Shown: positions 36,189 to 45,250 of the stretch, in pieces
How positions within the stretch are numbered: the stretch's first letter is position 1
How the letters are laid out: every line of letters starts with the position of its first letter
Assembly: GCF_002250835.2 (NCBI RefSeq)
Contig: NZ_NOJY02000006.1
Location: 1-64,000, forward strand
Reading direction: 5' to 3'
Source of the DNA: Romboutsia weinsteinii
Lineage (GTDB): Bacteria; Bacillota; Clostridia; Peptostreptococcales; Peptostreptococcaceae
Length of the DNA: 64,000 nt
The notes under the pieces: model-generated
What the model was told of the DNA's origin: nothing
Database searches by the model: none
Seen by the model: the letters and a program-made list of their open reading frames with translations, nothing else
Translations under genes and position numbers: made by a program

Positions 36189-37380
36189 TTGAATTTAATT
36201 TCCCCTTTCTTTTTATATCATAAACAAATATAGTCATCACTATTAATACGATTCCAACTATACTATAAAAAACTCTATTTATCACAAGTTCATCAAAAAT
36301 TCTAATATATATGTCATAATTTCCATAAGAGTTAAACCTAGGAATTAAGTTCATACCTACATTTCCAACTAAATTAGAAACACCTACTGACATACTTACA
36401 AACCACCATATACCTTGAACCAAAATTGCAATTGGTCCATTTGTAAGTTCTGTTAAGAAAAATCCCATCGAAACAGTAACTAATACAGTTGGCATAAGCC
36501 ACCCAAATATAACTCTTAAAAAAGCAAAATAATCTGCGCTTATTCCATTACTATTAGCTGAATAAATTGATTGTAGGGTTGGTGTAATACTTATTAAAAT
36601 TAATGGTAGTATTATCATAACTACAATTGCTAAATATCTTGATAATATAATGGTAGTTGATGGGCATCTCTTAGAAAAGATAACTTGCTCTGCCTTTGCT
36701 CTTTTATCTTTTAATGCTCTAGTTACTGCTAAGAATATTGGAAGTATAGCTAAGACAATTCCCATATAATCACTAAATAATCTTGCATAAGCTCTTGATA
36801 CCTTATCATCATTTATTACACTTTCATAATCTTTAAGTGCATCGTCATAAGTTCTTCCAACTCTTGCATTTATATGTAAATTTTTAGGATTAAAATGATA
36901 ACTTCCTCCACCTAAAATATCATCTACTTCACTTATGTATTTTGAAAATTCTTTAAATGTAATATTATCTTTTGCTTTTATAAACTCAATTTGTGGACCG
37001 TTTGGTGTAGTAGTATAGTTTTCAAACTTTCGTACTAATTGTTCTTCCTTTATTCCTGTTATTTCTTCTAAAATATTATAAATTTTAGATATTTCACTAT
37101 CATTAAGTTTTACTTCTTTATAAAATAATCCTAGGGGATATGTTGTATATGAGTTTGCACTAAATTCATATGCTAGTCTATCAATAGTAGATTGCATTAT
37201 TATATTCTTATCATCACTATATTTAAACCCATAGCTTTCTTCGTTAGGCATAGGTTTTGACATACCTTGAAAGCTTCCCATTTGAGTAATAAAAAATATA
37301 ACTATACAAGCTAAGAATATATAATAAGTAATACTTCTTAGTGTTTCTTTACATTCTTTCAAAAATAAAGTCTTAAACAT
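36163..37380 (-). CDS. ABC-2 type exporter permease
   Basis: 405-residue permease of ABC-2 architecture. It has one N-terminal helix (about 17-38), a large extracytoplasmic loop (about 40-205) and five or six C-terminal helices (from about 208), with LKDKRAKAEQVIFSKR as a cytoplasmic coupling loop. NatB/YhaP-type exporters look alike. Its ATG overlaps the ATPase stop codon by one base. With the ATPase it probably exports a peptide, ion or lipid-linked compound under control of the upstream two-component system. Confidence 0.78.
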   Translation of the reverse strand: MFKTLFLKECKETLRSITYYIFLACIVIFFITQMGSFQGMSKPMPNEESYGFKYSDDKNIIMQSTIDRLAYEFSANSYTTYPLGLFYKEVKLNDSEISKIYNILEEITGIKEEQLVRKFENYTTTPNGPQIEFIKAKDNITFKEFSKYISEVDDILGGGSYHFNPKNLHINARVGRTYDDALKDYESVINDDKVSRAYARLFSDYMGIVLAILPIFLAVTRALKDKRAKAEQVIFSKRCPSTTIILSRYLAIVVMIILPLILISITPTLQSIYSANSNGISADYFAFLRVIFGWLMPTVLVTVSMGFFLTELTNGPIAILVQGIWWFVSMSVGVSNLVGNVGMNLIPRFNSYGNYDIYIRIFDELVINRVFYSIVGIVLIVMTIFVYDIKRKGKLNSNGKILKNS

Positions 37381-38264
37381 TATCTTGCACCTCCATTTAT
37401 ATGCATAAGATACATATATGCATCTTCAACATTTGGAAGTGTTACCTCAGCGCCCTTAAAAACTTCAGACTTACTCTTAGCAATGAACCTTACATTAGCC
37501 TCAGTAGCCATCATAAGTATATTAGTAACTATATGTTTTTTCTTTATACCTTCCACTTCAGCTCTTGATATTTTTGCCTCATATATATTGCCATTTGCAT
37601 TGTCTAAAAGCTCTGTTACCGTACCTTTGAAGATTATTTTTCCTTCATCCATTACTGCAATATTTTCACAAGTAGATTCTATATCTCCAACTATATGAGT
37701 TGATAATATAACTATTCTATCTTCTGCTATTTCAGAAAGTAAATTTCGAAAACGAACTCTTTCCTCTGGGTCTAATCCAGCTGTAGGTTCATCTACTATT
37801 AATACCTTAGGATTATGAAGTATAGCTTGAGCAATTCCAAGCCTTCTTCTCATACCTCCTGACATAGCTTTTACCTTGGTTTTCATATTATTATTTAAGT
37901 TTACTTTAGCCAAAAGCTCTGGTATTCTTTCTTTTCTAGTTTTTTTATCTAAGCCTGATAGTACCCCTAAGTAGTCCATAGCTTCATAAGCTGACATATT
38001 GCTATACATTGAAAAATCTTGTGGTAAGTATCCTATCATTTCTCTTATTTTACTAGCGTCATTTACATTTATACCACATACTGTAATTTCACCTGAACTT
38101 AAAGAAAGTAAAGTTGCTATTGATTTCATTAAAGTAGTTTTTCCTGCCCCATTTCTTCCTAATAAACCAAACATTCCTTTTTCTATCTCTAAATTGATAT
38201 TGTTCAATGCTTGTTTATTTCCATAAAATTTACTTACATCTTTTAATATAATACTAGTCTCCAT
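37380..38264 (-). CDS. ABC exporter ATP-binding protein
   Basis: 294-residue ATPase. It has Walker A GRNGAGKTT (about 36), Q-loop YLPQDFSMY, signature MSGGMRRRLGIA, Walker B VLIVDEPTAGLDPEER and the H-loop STHIV. The C-terminal ~75 residues after the nucleotide-binding domain are typical of the CcmA/NatA exporter class. Start ATG 38264. It lies 120 bp downstream of the kinase gene, with no terminator seen in that gap, so it may share the two-component transcript. Partners are the two permeases downstream. Confidence 0.88.
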   Translation of the reverse strand: METSIILKDVSKFYGNKQALNNINLEIEKGMFGLLGRNGAGKTTLMKSIATLLSLSSGEITVCGINVNDASKIREMIGYLPQDFSMYSNMSAYEAMDYLGVLSGLDKKTRKERIPELLAKVNLNNNMKTKVKAMSGGMRRRLGIAQAILHNPKVLIVDEPTAGLDPEERVRFRNLLSEIAEDRIVILSTHIVGDIESTCENIAVMDEGKIIFKGTVTELLDNANGNIYEAKISRAEVEGIKKKHIVTNILMMATEANVRFIAKSKSEVFKGAEVTLPNVEDAYMYLMHINGGAR

Positions 38265-38384
38265 AACCGTCTCCCATCTCTTATTTATTAATATAAGTAA
38301 ATTTTAACTACTAAATATCTATTTTTTATCTACATTTATAAAAATTTCACTACACTTTATCAGTATGTAGGCAAAGACTATGTA

Positions 38385-39572
38385 TTACCAACGACTTTGT
38401 CCGTTGCTAAAAAAACTTGCACATACAATAGCGCCACCGCTTGTACTATTATTTAAAGTAAATTTTCCTCCATGCTTTTCACATAATGATTTACATATTG
38501 TAAGTCCTATACCAAAGTGTCCATCTACACCAGCTCTACTGCTGTAATAAGGATTTGATGCTGAATATATTTCCTTCTTTGAAAAACCATCCCCATTATC
38601 TCTTATATAAATATATATAACATCATGTTCCCATTCTAAAATAATATCAATCTTGTTTTTCGTAAATGATAAAGCATTAGATAATAAATTATCTACAACT
38701 TGTAAAATAATACTTTCATCAAAATATCCTTTATCCTCTTTTAATTTGTTATATATATTAATTTCAATATTGTCACTAGCCCTAATTCCATTTACAATTT
38801 CCTCTATCTTTTTTTCTAATAGATTGAACTCTTTGAGCTTTGGCTTTATCTCCATCGCTCCAATATCCTGTATATCCTTCATAGTTTCTGAGAAGTTCTT
38901 TAATCTTGTTAATTGAGACTGTATTAAAGTAAGATTTTCTAATAATTTTTCTTCTGTTATTTTACCTTGTGGGTAGTACTTAACTAACATATCTGTGTAT
39001 CCCCCTATAACAGTAAGAGGGGTTCTAATATCATGAGCAAAAGCTGAATTTAATTGTCTTTGTCCCTCCATTAGACTCCATATATTTTCATTATTATTAA
39101 TAAGTTGTACTCTCATTTTATCAAAAGCTTCGCATATTTCCCCCAGTTCATCTTTGCTATTATAAATACATGAAAAACTCAAATCATTACGACTTATATG
39201 CTTAGCCTCTTCCTTTAAAATCTCTATAGGGATTTTAATTTTATTTTTGTAAAACATATTAGAAGTAACTATTATTGCAATTATAGAATAAATGACTATT
39301 GAGTATACTTTAATAATGTTTGCTCCATATAAAATAACTTTATCTATTAATTCTAGCTCAACAAGTTCCTCTATTGGTATGTAACTATTTATATCAATAG
39401 AATACTTTGTATAGACAAGCCCTTTCCACCCTTGGCAAAAGACTGCAGTTAATATATATAAAATTATCACTGCAATAATCGCTATAAATATATATAAACT
39501 CATGACTTTTCTTAAGGATTCTGCTTTTATCTTATCTTTTAATTTTAATAGTTGTTCATCTATCCAATCCAT
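38385..39572 (-). CDS. Sensor histidine kinase of the ABC exporter system
   Basis: 395-residue membrane kinase. It has helices at about 27-48 and 86-107 with a short (about 40-residue) external loop, a HAMP-like segment (KNKIKIPIEILKEEAKHI...DELGEICEAFDKMR), HisKA with SAFAHDIRTPLTVIGGY (phospho-His about 180) and HATPase motifs (DNLLSNAL, DNGDGFS, GHFGIGLTI). The short external loop suggests sensing within or near the membrane, as in antibiotic-stress kinases. It overlaps the response-regulator gene by 13 bp. Confidence 0.88.
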   Translation of the reverse strand: MDWIDEQLLKLKDKIKAESLRKVMSLYIFIAIIAVIILYILTAVFCQGWKGLVYTKYSIDINSYIPIEELVELELIDKVILYGANIIKVYSIVIYSIIAIIVTSNMFYKNKIKIPIEILKEEAKHISRNDLSFSCIYNSKDELGEICEAFDKMRVQLINNNENIWSLMEGQRQLNSAFAHDIRTPLTVIGGYTDMLVKYYPQGKITEEKLLENLTLIQSQLTRLKNFSETMKDIQDIGAMEIKPKLKEFNLLEKKIEEIVNGIRASDNIEINIYNKLKEDKGYFDESIILQVVDNLLSNALSFTKNKIDIILEWEHDVIYIYIRDNGDGFSKKEIYSASNPYYSSRAGVDGHFGIGLTICKSLCEKHGGKFTLNNSTSGGAIVCASFFSNGQSRW

Positions 39573-40234
39573 TTATATCCTACTCCCCAAACTGTTTCTA
39601 TAATCGTATCATCAGTATATTTAGCAAGCTTCATACGTATCCTTCTAATGTGTTCAGTAATAATACTACTATCGCCATATTTATCAAATCCCCAAAGTTT
39701 TTCATAAATATTTTCCTTAGAAAAAATTTGTCCACTATTCATACTTAAAATTTCTAAAATATCAAATTCTGTCTTTGTAAAATTTATTTCATTATCTCTA
39801 CAAAAAACTTTTCTATCAGAATAATTAATAACTATTTCTTTTAAAAATTTTACCTTCTCTTTTGTAGTTTTACGTTCTTCACGCCTTAAATGAGCTTTAA
39901 CTCTAGCATTTAATTCTTCTATACTAAATGGTTTTATAATATAATCATCTCCACCTACCATAAGCCCTTTTATTCTGTCACGTTCTTCAACTTTTGCGGT
40001 TAAAAATAAAATTGGACAGCTAACAAAATTTCTTATTTTAGTACATACTTCTATACCATCCATTTCTGGCATGTTAATATCTAGTAATATAATATCTGGA
40101 TCTATATCTATTTTCTTTAAAGCATCTTCTCCATTACAAGCTGTATAAACCACAAAATCTTCAAGTTCAAAAAAATCTTTTAAAAGTGATACAACACTAA
40201 CTTCATCATCTATAACAAGCATCTTATATTTCAT
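39560..40234 (-). CDS. OmpR-family response regulator of the ABC exporter system
   Basis: 224-residue response regulator. The receiver domain has VIDDEVS, the phospho-Asp in ILLDINMPEMDG (about 52) and KPFSIEEL. The C-terminal winged helix ends ETVWGVGYKWIG. It overlaps the kinase gene. The downstream exporter is the likely target. Promoter candidate at 40312-40340. Confidence 0.9.
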   Translation of the reverse strand: MKYKMLVIDDEVSVVSLLKDFFELEDFVVYTACNGEDALKKIDIDPDIILLDINMPEMDGIEVCTKIRNFVSCPILFLTAKVEERDRIKGLMVGGDDYIIKPFSIEELNARVKAHLRREERKTTKEKVKFLKEIVINYSDRKVFCRDNEINFTKTEFDILEILSMNSGQIFSKENIYEKLWGFDKYGDSSIITEHIRRIRMKLAKYTDDTIIETVWGVGYKWIG

Positions 40235-40556
40235 TTACTGTACTCCTACTCTCTATTTATTTTTATGTAATAATTAAAACTTCACAGTTTTAGATTTATA
40301 ATAAATTTTAATATATACTATTGATTATCGTATATATCAAAATATCTATTTACACTTATAAGTTTATCACAAAAAAATCTGACCTATCTATAATAGTTGG
40401 TATATATAATTTCGATTATAAAATTTATTACAATCCTGTTATTTACCCTATTACTATGGATTTTTTTGTAAACTAAATATAAAATAAATGTGAATAAGTG
40501 GATGCATATACTATAAATTAGGAAGTAAATACTGGTTATTTTAGGAGGGGAAAACA
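40235..40556. other. Divergent intergenic region, response regulator / small membrane protein
   Basis: AT-rich, no coding frame seen. It contains the response-regulator promoter candidate (40312-40340) and the AGGAGGGG ribosome site of the small membrane gene (about 40542-40549). I see no strong inverted repeat here. Confidence 0.45.
40312..40340 (-). promoter_or_regulatory. Candidate promoter of the exporter two-component operon
   Basis: On the minus strand TTGATA (40340-40335), 17 bp, TATATA (40317-40312). The transcript would start about 70 bp before the ATG. Confidence 0.35.
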
Positions 40557-40793
40557 ATGAATTTAAAAAGTAGATTATTTGATATAGTTATATTTCTGTT
40601 AACTACTGTATGTTTATTTATTACGGCCAATTTATTTATGAACATGGGTATTTTCGTAGATGAATACAACTTATCTCCAGATATAGTGCTTGGTGGAGAG
40701 TTTTGGCTTAATATGGATTGGTTAAGATTAGGGTTCTTGTTTGTTATATGGGTTTTATCTGGAATCAATATATTCCGTACAAAAACTAAATAG
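40557..40793 (+). CDS. Small two-helix membrane protein, unknown function
   Basis: 78-residue protein with two predicted membrane helices (about 10-30 and 55-70) and an acidic loop between them (DEYNLSPDIVLGGEFWLNMDW). It ends in basic residues RTKTK, consistent with both termini inside. A strong TTAGGAGGGG site precedes the ATG at about 7 bp, and a terminator follows, which supports a real gene. I do not recognise the family. Isolated transcription unit between the exporter two-component system and the phosphodiesterase gene. Confidence 0.65.
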   Translation: MNLKSRLFDIVIFLLTTVCLFITANLFMNMGIFVDEYNLSPDIVLGGEFWLNMDWLRLGFLFVIWVLSGINIFRTKTK

Positions 40794-40828
40794 TAGATTT
40801 TAAATTTCTATACTTAAAAATTTAAAAT

Positions 40829-40864
40829 AGGGCTATAAACTTTAAAATAAAAGATTATAGCCCT
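40829..40864. terminator. Bidirectional terminator
   Basis: Perfect 10-bp stem AGGGCTATAA / TTATAGCCCT with a 16-nt loop, between the convergent small membrane gene and phosphodiesterase gene. Flanking T-runs are weak on plus (ACTTATTATATT) and better on minus (ATTTTAAATTTTT). Confidence 0.7.
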
Positions 40865-40905
40865 ACTTATTATATTACTGATAAATTTTACTTATCACAT
40901 AGTTT

Positions 40906-42216
40906 TTAGTTTAAGATATTTTTTCCTTCAGCAGTTGGTATTTCAAATCCCATTATTTTTGCAAGTGTTGGGGCAACATCAACTAACCTTAGTTCCTCAA
41001 TATCTTTATTTTTTTCTATATTAACTCCTTCAATATAAAAAGATGCTCTCATATCTTGAAGATTTTCACAGTATCCATGTTGAGCTTTTTGTTTTGTATT
41101 ACTATCTAAATACTCACCTACTGTATCTTCTCTTACTTCATATCCAGCCTTAGATATAATAACGTAATCAGCATCAGGGAATCCTCTTCTAATTTCTTTA
41201 GCCTCTTCACCTGTTATTACTTCACTAATACCACTATTCTCATCATTTAAAAGTTCATTTAATATTCCTTTAACTTTTGTTCTTACTTCTTTATTATCTT
41301 TATCCTTAAGTCTTATTTGTCCAGTTCCACCAGAACGTTGACACCATACACTCCAGTCTAGTAGCTTTCCATTTTTATCAACCTCTATTAATTTATTTTC
41401 AGCAAAAATTATATTAGGTTTTATATCATACTTATTATCTATCGTACCATGATCAGAAACTACACATACTACTACATTGTTATTAGTAATCTCATGAGCT
41501 TTCTCTACTAATTCTCCTACTAACGCATCTATTCTCTCAAGATCAGATATAGCTTCTTTACTATATACTCCTTTTATATGAGCAGTTTCATCATAAGATG
41601 CGTAGTAACAAGACATGAAAAATGGCTTTTCTTCTAAATGTTTTTTAATCTTATTATCTAATATCCATAAAGCAGCCTTCTGTCTTATAGTATCGCCTTC
41701 AATAGTTAAATCTGTTCCACCTGCAAATTGTCCTATTTCCTTCTCCATTTCCCTAACAATACCTTGTGGTCTACTTACTGCATCTATTAACTTACTATCT
41801 AGATGAGTTCCATCTCTCCATATTTCTGGTATATGATAATCAGAGTTAGCTCCAACAGATGCTGGGAATCCTACACTTGAAGATATATATCCATTTTCTT
41901 TAGCACATTCCCATAAGTTCTTAGCATCTTCACTTACATACCAGTACCATGCATCCTTATGTTTTCCTGTTGGGTCAAATATAGTATTCGTGTGTATTCC
42001 ATGAGTTGCAGGATAAGTTCCTGTTATCATAGAATGGTGGCAGGTATATGTGAACGTAGGAAATACACTTTTAACACCTTTTGATGCATAAGTTCCATTT
42101 TCCACGAAATACTTTTTTAAATTAGGAAGATTTACTCCTATTCTCTCAGAGTCAAATACAAACTCTGGCTTTAGAGCATCTATTGATATTAATAAAACAC
42201 TTGGTTTACAATTCAT
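40906..42216 (-). CDS. Alkaline-phosphatase-superfamily phosphodiesterase (NPP-like)
   Basis: 436-residue cytoplasmic-looking hydrolase of the nucleotide pyrophosphatase/phosphodiesterase group. Metal and catalytic residues are visible: SIDALK (Asp 13), the Thr nucleophile in VFPTFTYTCHHS (about 53), SYDETAHIKG (Asp and His), VSDHGTID (Asp-His) and QHGYC (late His). No signal peptide is seen. It lies 40 bp downstream of an MFS transporter gene, as one operon. A plausible role is hydrolysis of an imported phosphodiester or phosphonate ester; the substrate cannot be told. Confidence 0.8.
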   Translation of the reverse strand: MNCKPSVLLISIDALKPEFVFDSERIGVNLPNLKKYFVENGTYASKGVKSVFPTFTYTCHHSMITGTYPATHGIHTNTIFDPTGKHKDAWYWYVSEDAKNLWECAKENGYISSSVGFPASVGANSDYHIPEIWRDGTHLDSKLIDAVSRPQGIVREMEKEIGQFAGGTDLTIEGDTIRQKAALWILDNKIKKHLEEKPFFMSCYYASYDETAHIKGVYSKEAISDLERIDALVGELVEKAHEITNNNVVVCVVSDHGTIDNKYDIKPNIIFAENKLIEVDKNGKLLDWSVWCQRSGGTGQIRLKDKDNKEVRTKVKGILNELLNDENSGISEVITGEEAKEIRRGFPDADYVIISKAGYEVREDTVGEYLDSNTKQKAQHGYCENLQDMRASFYIEGVNIEKNKDIEELRLVDVAPTLAKIMGFEIPTAEGKNILN

Positions 42217-42256
42217 CTTCTTTTCTCCTTATTTTAAAACAACAATTTTAACACTC

Positions 42257-43483
42257 TTATAAATCTCTATTAAGATTGATTACTTTCATAAGTTTTTTAT
42301 TAATTAATAATCCCAAAAATCCAAAAGCTATTATAATGCTAAATAAAATTTTATATCCAAGCAAACCTTCAAATTTATCTAGAATACTTCCATATAATGA
42401 ATAAGAAAATACTAAAGGTGAGTATCCTATAAAACTTGCCAGCGATATTGCTGCTCCAGATATATTTTCTTCTATGCCTACTTCTTGCATCGGGGCAAAT
42501 AGCAATGCTTTCATAGAATTTACTAAGGCTGAAAAAATAACAATAGCCATAAATACTAAATTTGCACTAACTTCATTTTTAGATAAAATAATCATAAATA
42601 TCATAATAAATATTATTGATATAAAGCTAAACCTAAAATACTTCGATGTAGATTTAAACTTTTTATCTGCTAGATATCCTCCCAGTGGACCTGCTACCAT
42701 TTTTATTCCATATTGGTTTATCATCCCATAGACTCCTATTAACAATACACTAATGTTATATGTGTTTTGTAAAAAAGGCATCATGTATGTTAATCCACAA
42801 TAAATAGAGTAAGCACAAAATATATTTCCTGCTACTAACCAAACTTTTTTTGATTTTATTGCTTCTATTGGCACACCTAATTTACTTTCTTCTTTTGCTC
42901 TTATAGGTTCATCTTTTTCTAAAACAAAAAATGATACTATGCCTATAACTATAGCTGCTGATGAGTAAAATAGTATTACATACTTAAGTGAGCCTAATGT
43001 AGAAAATAAATATAATGCTACAAGTACTACCACTGTATCAAATAATCCTCTACCTGCTTCAAAAAATCCAAATATTCTTCCTTGTAAATTGCTATTAGCA
43101 AGTTCTTTTATACTCTTTACCAATACTGGCCAGTAAAGCATATCACTAAATAAAGCAAATGAAATCCATACTAATATAAGAACATTATAATTTGGAAAAG
43201 TAGATAAATATATACCTGTAATACCAACACCTATAAGTCCACATGGTATTAATATTTTTTTAGATACTCTATCTATAAAATATATAGACCCTAAAAAACC
43301 AAAAACACTAAAGAATCCAGATATTGATAATATGTTTCCAATCTGAGTATGGGTCAAATTTAAACTTTCTTGTACTGGAACGTAAAATATATCTTGAATA
43401 TATGGCAACCTATAAATTACTCCTGTGGCCATTGTTAAAACTATAAATAGAATATATTTTTTAATTTTATTCTCAGATGTCAT
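42257..43483 (-). CDS. MFS transporter (copy 2)
   Basis: 408-residue 12-helix major facilitator protein. The loop 2-3 motif appears as GSIYFIDRVSKKILIPCGLIG. It is a clear paralogue of the transporter at 43727-44992: both share an IYRLPYIQDIFY/IYKLCFLKDAFY start, LTHTQLGN/LTHTQIGN, an EQGRMFGYFEASRGL / LQGRIFGFFEAGRGL segment and a GGYLADKKF loop. It is operonic with the phosphodiesterase gene. Substrate unknown; an organophosphate is a reasonable guess from context. Confidence 0.82.
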   Translation of the reverse strand: MTSENKIKKYILFIVLTMATGVIYRLPYIQDIFYVPVQESLNLTHTQIGNILSISGFFSVFGFLGSIYFIDRVSKKILIPCGLIGVGITGIYLSTFPNYNVLILVWISFALFSDMLYWPVLVKSIKELANSNLQGRIFGFFEAGRGLFDTVVVLVALYLFSTLGSLKYVILFYSSAAIVIGIVSFFVLEKDEPIRAKEESKLGVPIEAIKSKKVWLVAGNIFCAYSIYCGLTYMMPFLQNTYNISVLLIGVYGMINQYGIKMVAGPLGGYLADKKFKSTSKYFRFSFISIIFIMIFMIILSKNEVSANLVFMAIVIFSALVNSMKALLFAPMQEVGIEENISGAAISLASFIGYSPLVFSYSLYGSILDKFEGLLGYKILFSIIIAFGFLGLLINKKLMKVINLNRDL

Positions 43484-43638
43484 AAATCCTTTTCCCTTTC
43501 AATACTAAATATTAAAGTCAACACTATTATATAATATTTTCTATACTTTAGGCTTTCTATACTTTAAAAAGTTTGTATTGTTATATACTTACATTTTATT
43601 TTGAAACTTATCAATAATGTGTTTTGGTTAATTTTATC

Positions 43639-43674
43639 AAAATAGCTTTGATACAAACTAATCAAAGCTATTTT
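43639..43674 (-). terminator. Terminator between the two MFS genes
   Basis: Perfect 14-bp stem AAAATAGCTTTGAT / ATCAAAGCTATTTT with an 8-nt loop, then GATAAAATT on minus. It ends the first MFS transcript 52 bp past its stop codon. Confidence 0.75.
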
Positions 43675-43726
43675 GTGCATTGTAATTTTTTAAATCTTTT
43701 TGTAGGAGATTAATTTTTAAATTTAC

Positions 43727-44992
43727 TTATGCATTTACTTGTTGTTCTTTATTTTTTTTAATTGTATTTATAAGTAATGTACTAACTACAACTCCAAGAA
43801 CTGCAAATCCTATCATCATCATAAATACCATTCTATATCCTGATAAACCTGGGTTGTTATCTAAAACATTTCCATATAGTGAGTAAGCAAACATTCCTGG
43901 TGCATATCCTATAAAACTTCCTATAGACATTGCTGCTCCTGTTATATCATCTGATATATTTATTTCACCCATTGGTGCAAAGTAAGTAGCTTTCATTGAG
44001 AACACTATTGCTCCGAAAGTTAATGTCATAGCCATACCTAAATAAACATTTAATGAATTATGTGGTGCTATAACCATTATTACTAAAACAACTATAGATG
44101 CTATAAATGCTGCTCTTAAGTATTTTGCTGGTGAATGGAACTTCTTATCTGCTAAGTATCCACCTATTGGTCCACCAACCATTTTTAAACCATATTGGTT
44201 TATAACTCCATATGCACCAACTAATGCAACTGGTAATGCATATATATTTTCTAAGAAAGGTATAAAGTAAGTTATTCCACAGAATACTGCATAAACAAAG
44301 AATGTAGTGAATGCTGCTAACCATATTTCCTTTGTCTTTAAAGCTACCATTGGAGAGATCTTAACTTTTTTACCTTCTGCTCCTTCTACTTGATCTATTT
44401 TTTTGTCATCTTCAATGAAGAAGAATGCTAGTATACCTACAACTATAACTGTTATAGAGTAGAATAATATAGAATTTACAAATCCTAATCTTCCTGAACC
44501 AAAATAAGCAAATATTCCAAGTGCAGCAAATGCTACTACTGTATCTACAAGACCTCTACTTGCTTCAAAATATCCAAACATCCTACCTTGTTCTTCTTTA
44601 CTTCCTAGTGACTTAACACACTTAAGTAAAACTGGCCAAAATACCATATCATTTGTTAAAGCAAATAAAGCCCAAATTATTAATACTTCGTTGTAACTTG
44701 GTAAAGTTGCTAACCATAACCCTAAAAGACCACAACCTATAAGGCCTACTGGTAATAATATTCTCTTAGATACTCTATCTGATAACCATACTGCTGCTAT
44801 AAACCCTACAGTTGTTACAGCACCACTTATAGACATTGCGTTACCTAATTGTGTATGCGTAAGACCTAAGTATTCTTGCATTGGTCCATAGAATGCATCT
44901 TTTAAGAAACATAGCTTATATATAGTCCCTGCTCCTAATGTTAAAATTATAAAAGTAATCCACTTTTTAATGTTGTTATTCTTGTTGTTCAA
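43727..44992 (-). CDS. MFS transporter (copy 1)
   Basis: 421-residue 12-helix MFS protein, paralogue of the gene at 42257. The conserved loop is AAVWLSDRVSKRILLPVG and the second-half loop is GPIGGYLADKKFH. A TTG at 44992, 8 bp behind AAGGAG, is the preferred start; the GTG at 45001 overlaps that ribosome site. It sits between two hairpin terminators, so it is its own transcript, downstream of a DeoR-type repressor gene that may control it. Substrate unknown. Confidence 0.82.
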   Translation of the reverse strand: MNNKNNNIKKWITFIILTLGAGTIYKLCFLKDAFYGPMQEYLGLTHTQLGNAMSISGAVTTVGFIAAVWLSDRVSKRILLPVGLIGCGLLGLWLATLPSYNEVLIIWALFALTNDMVFWPVLLKCVKSLGSKEEQGRMFGYFEASRGLVDTVVAFAALGIFAYFGSGRLGFVNSILFYSITVIVVGILAFFFIEDDKKIDQVEGAEGKKVKISPMVALKTKEIWLAAFTTFFVYAVFCGITYFIPFLENIYALPVALVGAYGVINQYGLKMVGGPIGGYLADKKFHSPAKYLRAAFIASIVVLVIMVIAPHNSLNVYLGMAMTLTFGAIVFSMKATYFAPMGEINISDDITGAAMSIGSFIGYAPGMFAYSLYGNVLDNNPGLSGYRMVFMMMIGFAVLGVVVSTLLINTIKKNKEQQVNA

Positions 44993-45191
44993 CTGTACCA
45001 CTCCTTAATATTATTTAATAATGATTCCATTTTTTAGATAACCTTTTCCCGCTTATAAGTTAATCTTATTTAATTATGGGTCTTAGTCTCTAAAAGTATT
45101 ATCTCATTTTCATTTTTAAGTATATACGGATTTTTGTGTAATTTCAAGCATTATTTTGCATTTTTGTGCATTTTAAATTCAAACCCCTTAT

Positions 45192-45248
45192 AAATCCACA
45201 TAAAAAAGCAACTTTTGCTAATTAAAAGTTGCTTTTTTATGTGGATTT
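45192..45248 (-). terminator. Long perfect hairpin after the deoR-type gene
   Basis: 25-bp perfect stem (5' arm 45192-45216, 3' arm 45224-45248) with a 7-nt loop. The core is GCAACTTTT / AAAAGTTGC flanked by A6/T6. It starts 2 bp past the regulator stop. It is unusually long for a simple terminator. Confidence 0.85.
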
Positions 45249-45250
45249 GT

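Noticed and set aside
38265-38384. A terminator between the exporter kinase and ATPase genes
   Set aside because: No stem with a T-run could be found in this 120-bp gap, so read-through is possible.
40541-40768. Minus-strand 75-codon frame overlapping the small membrane gene
   Set aside because: No ribosome site; the plus-strand frame has AGGAGGGG, two membrane helices and a terminator.
42257-44992. Calling the two MFS proteins GlpT/UhpT
   Set aside because: They lack sequence segments I would rely on for those families; only the neighbourhood hints at organophosphate.
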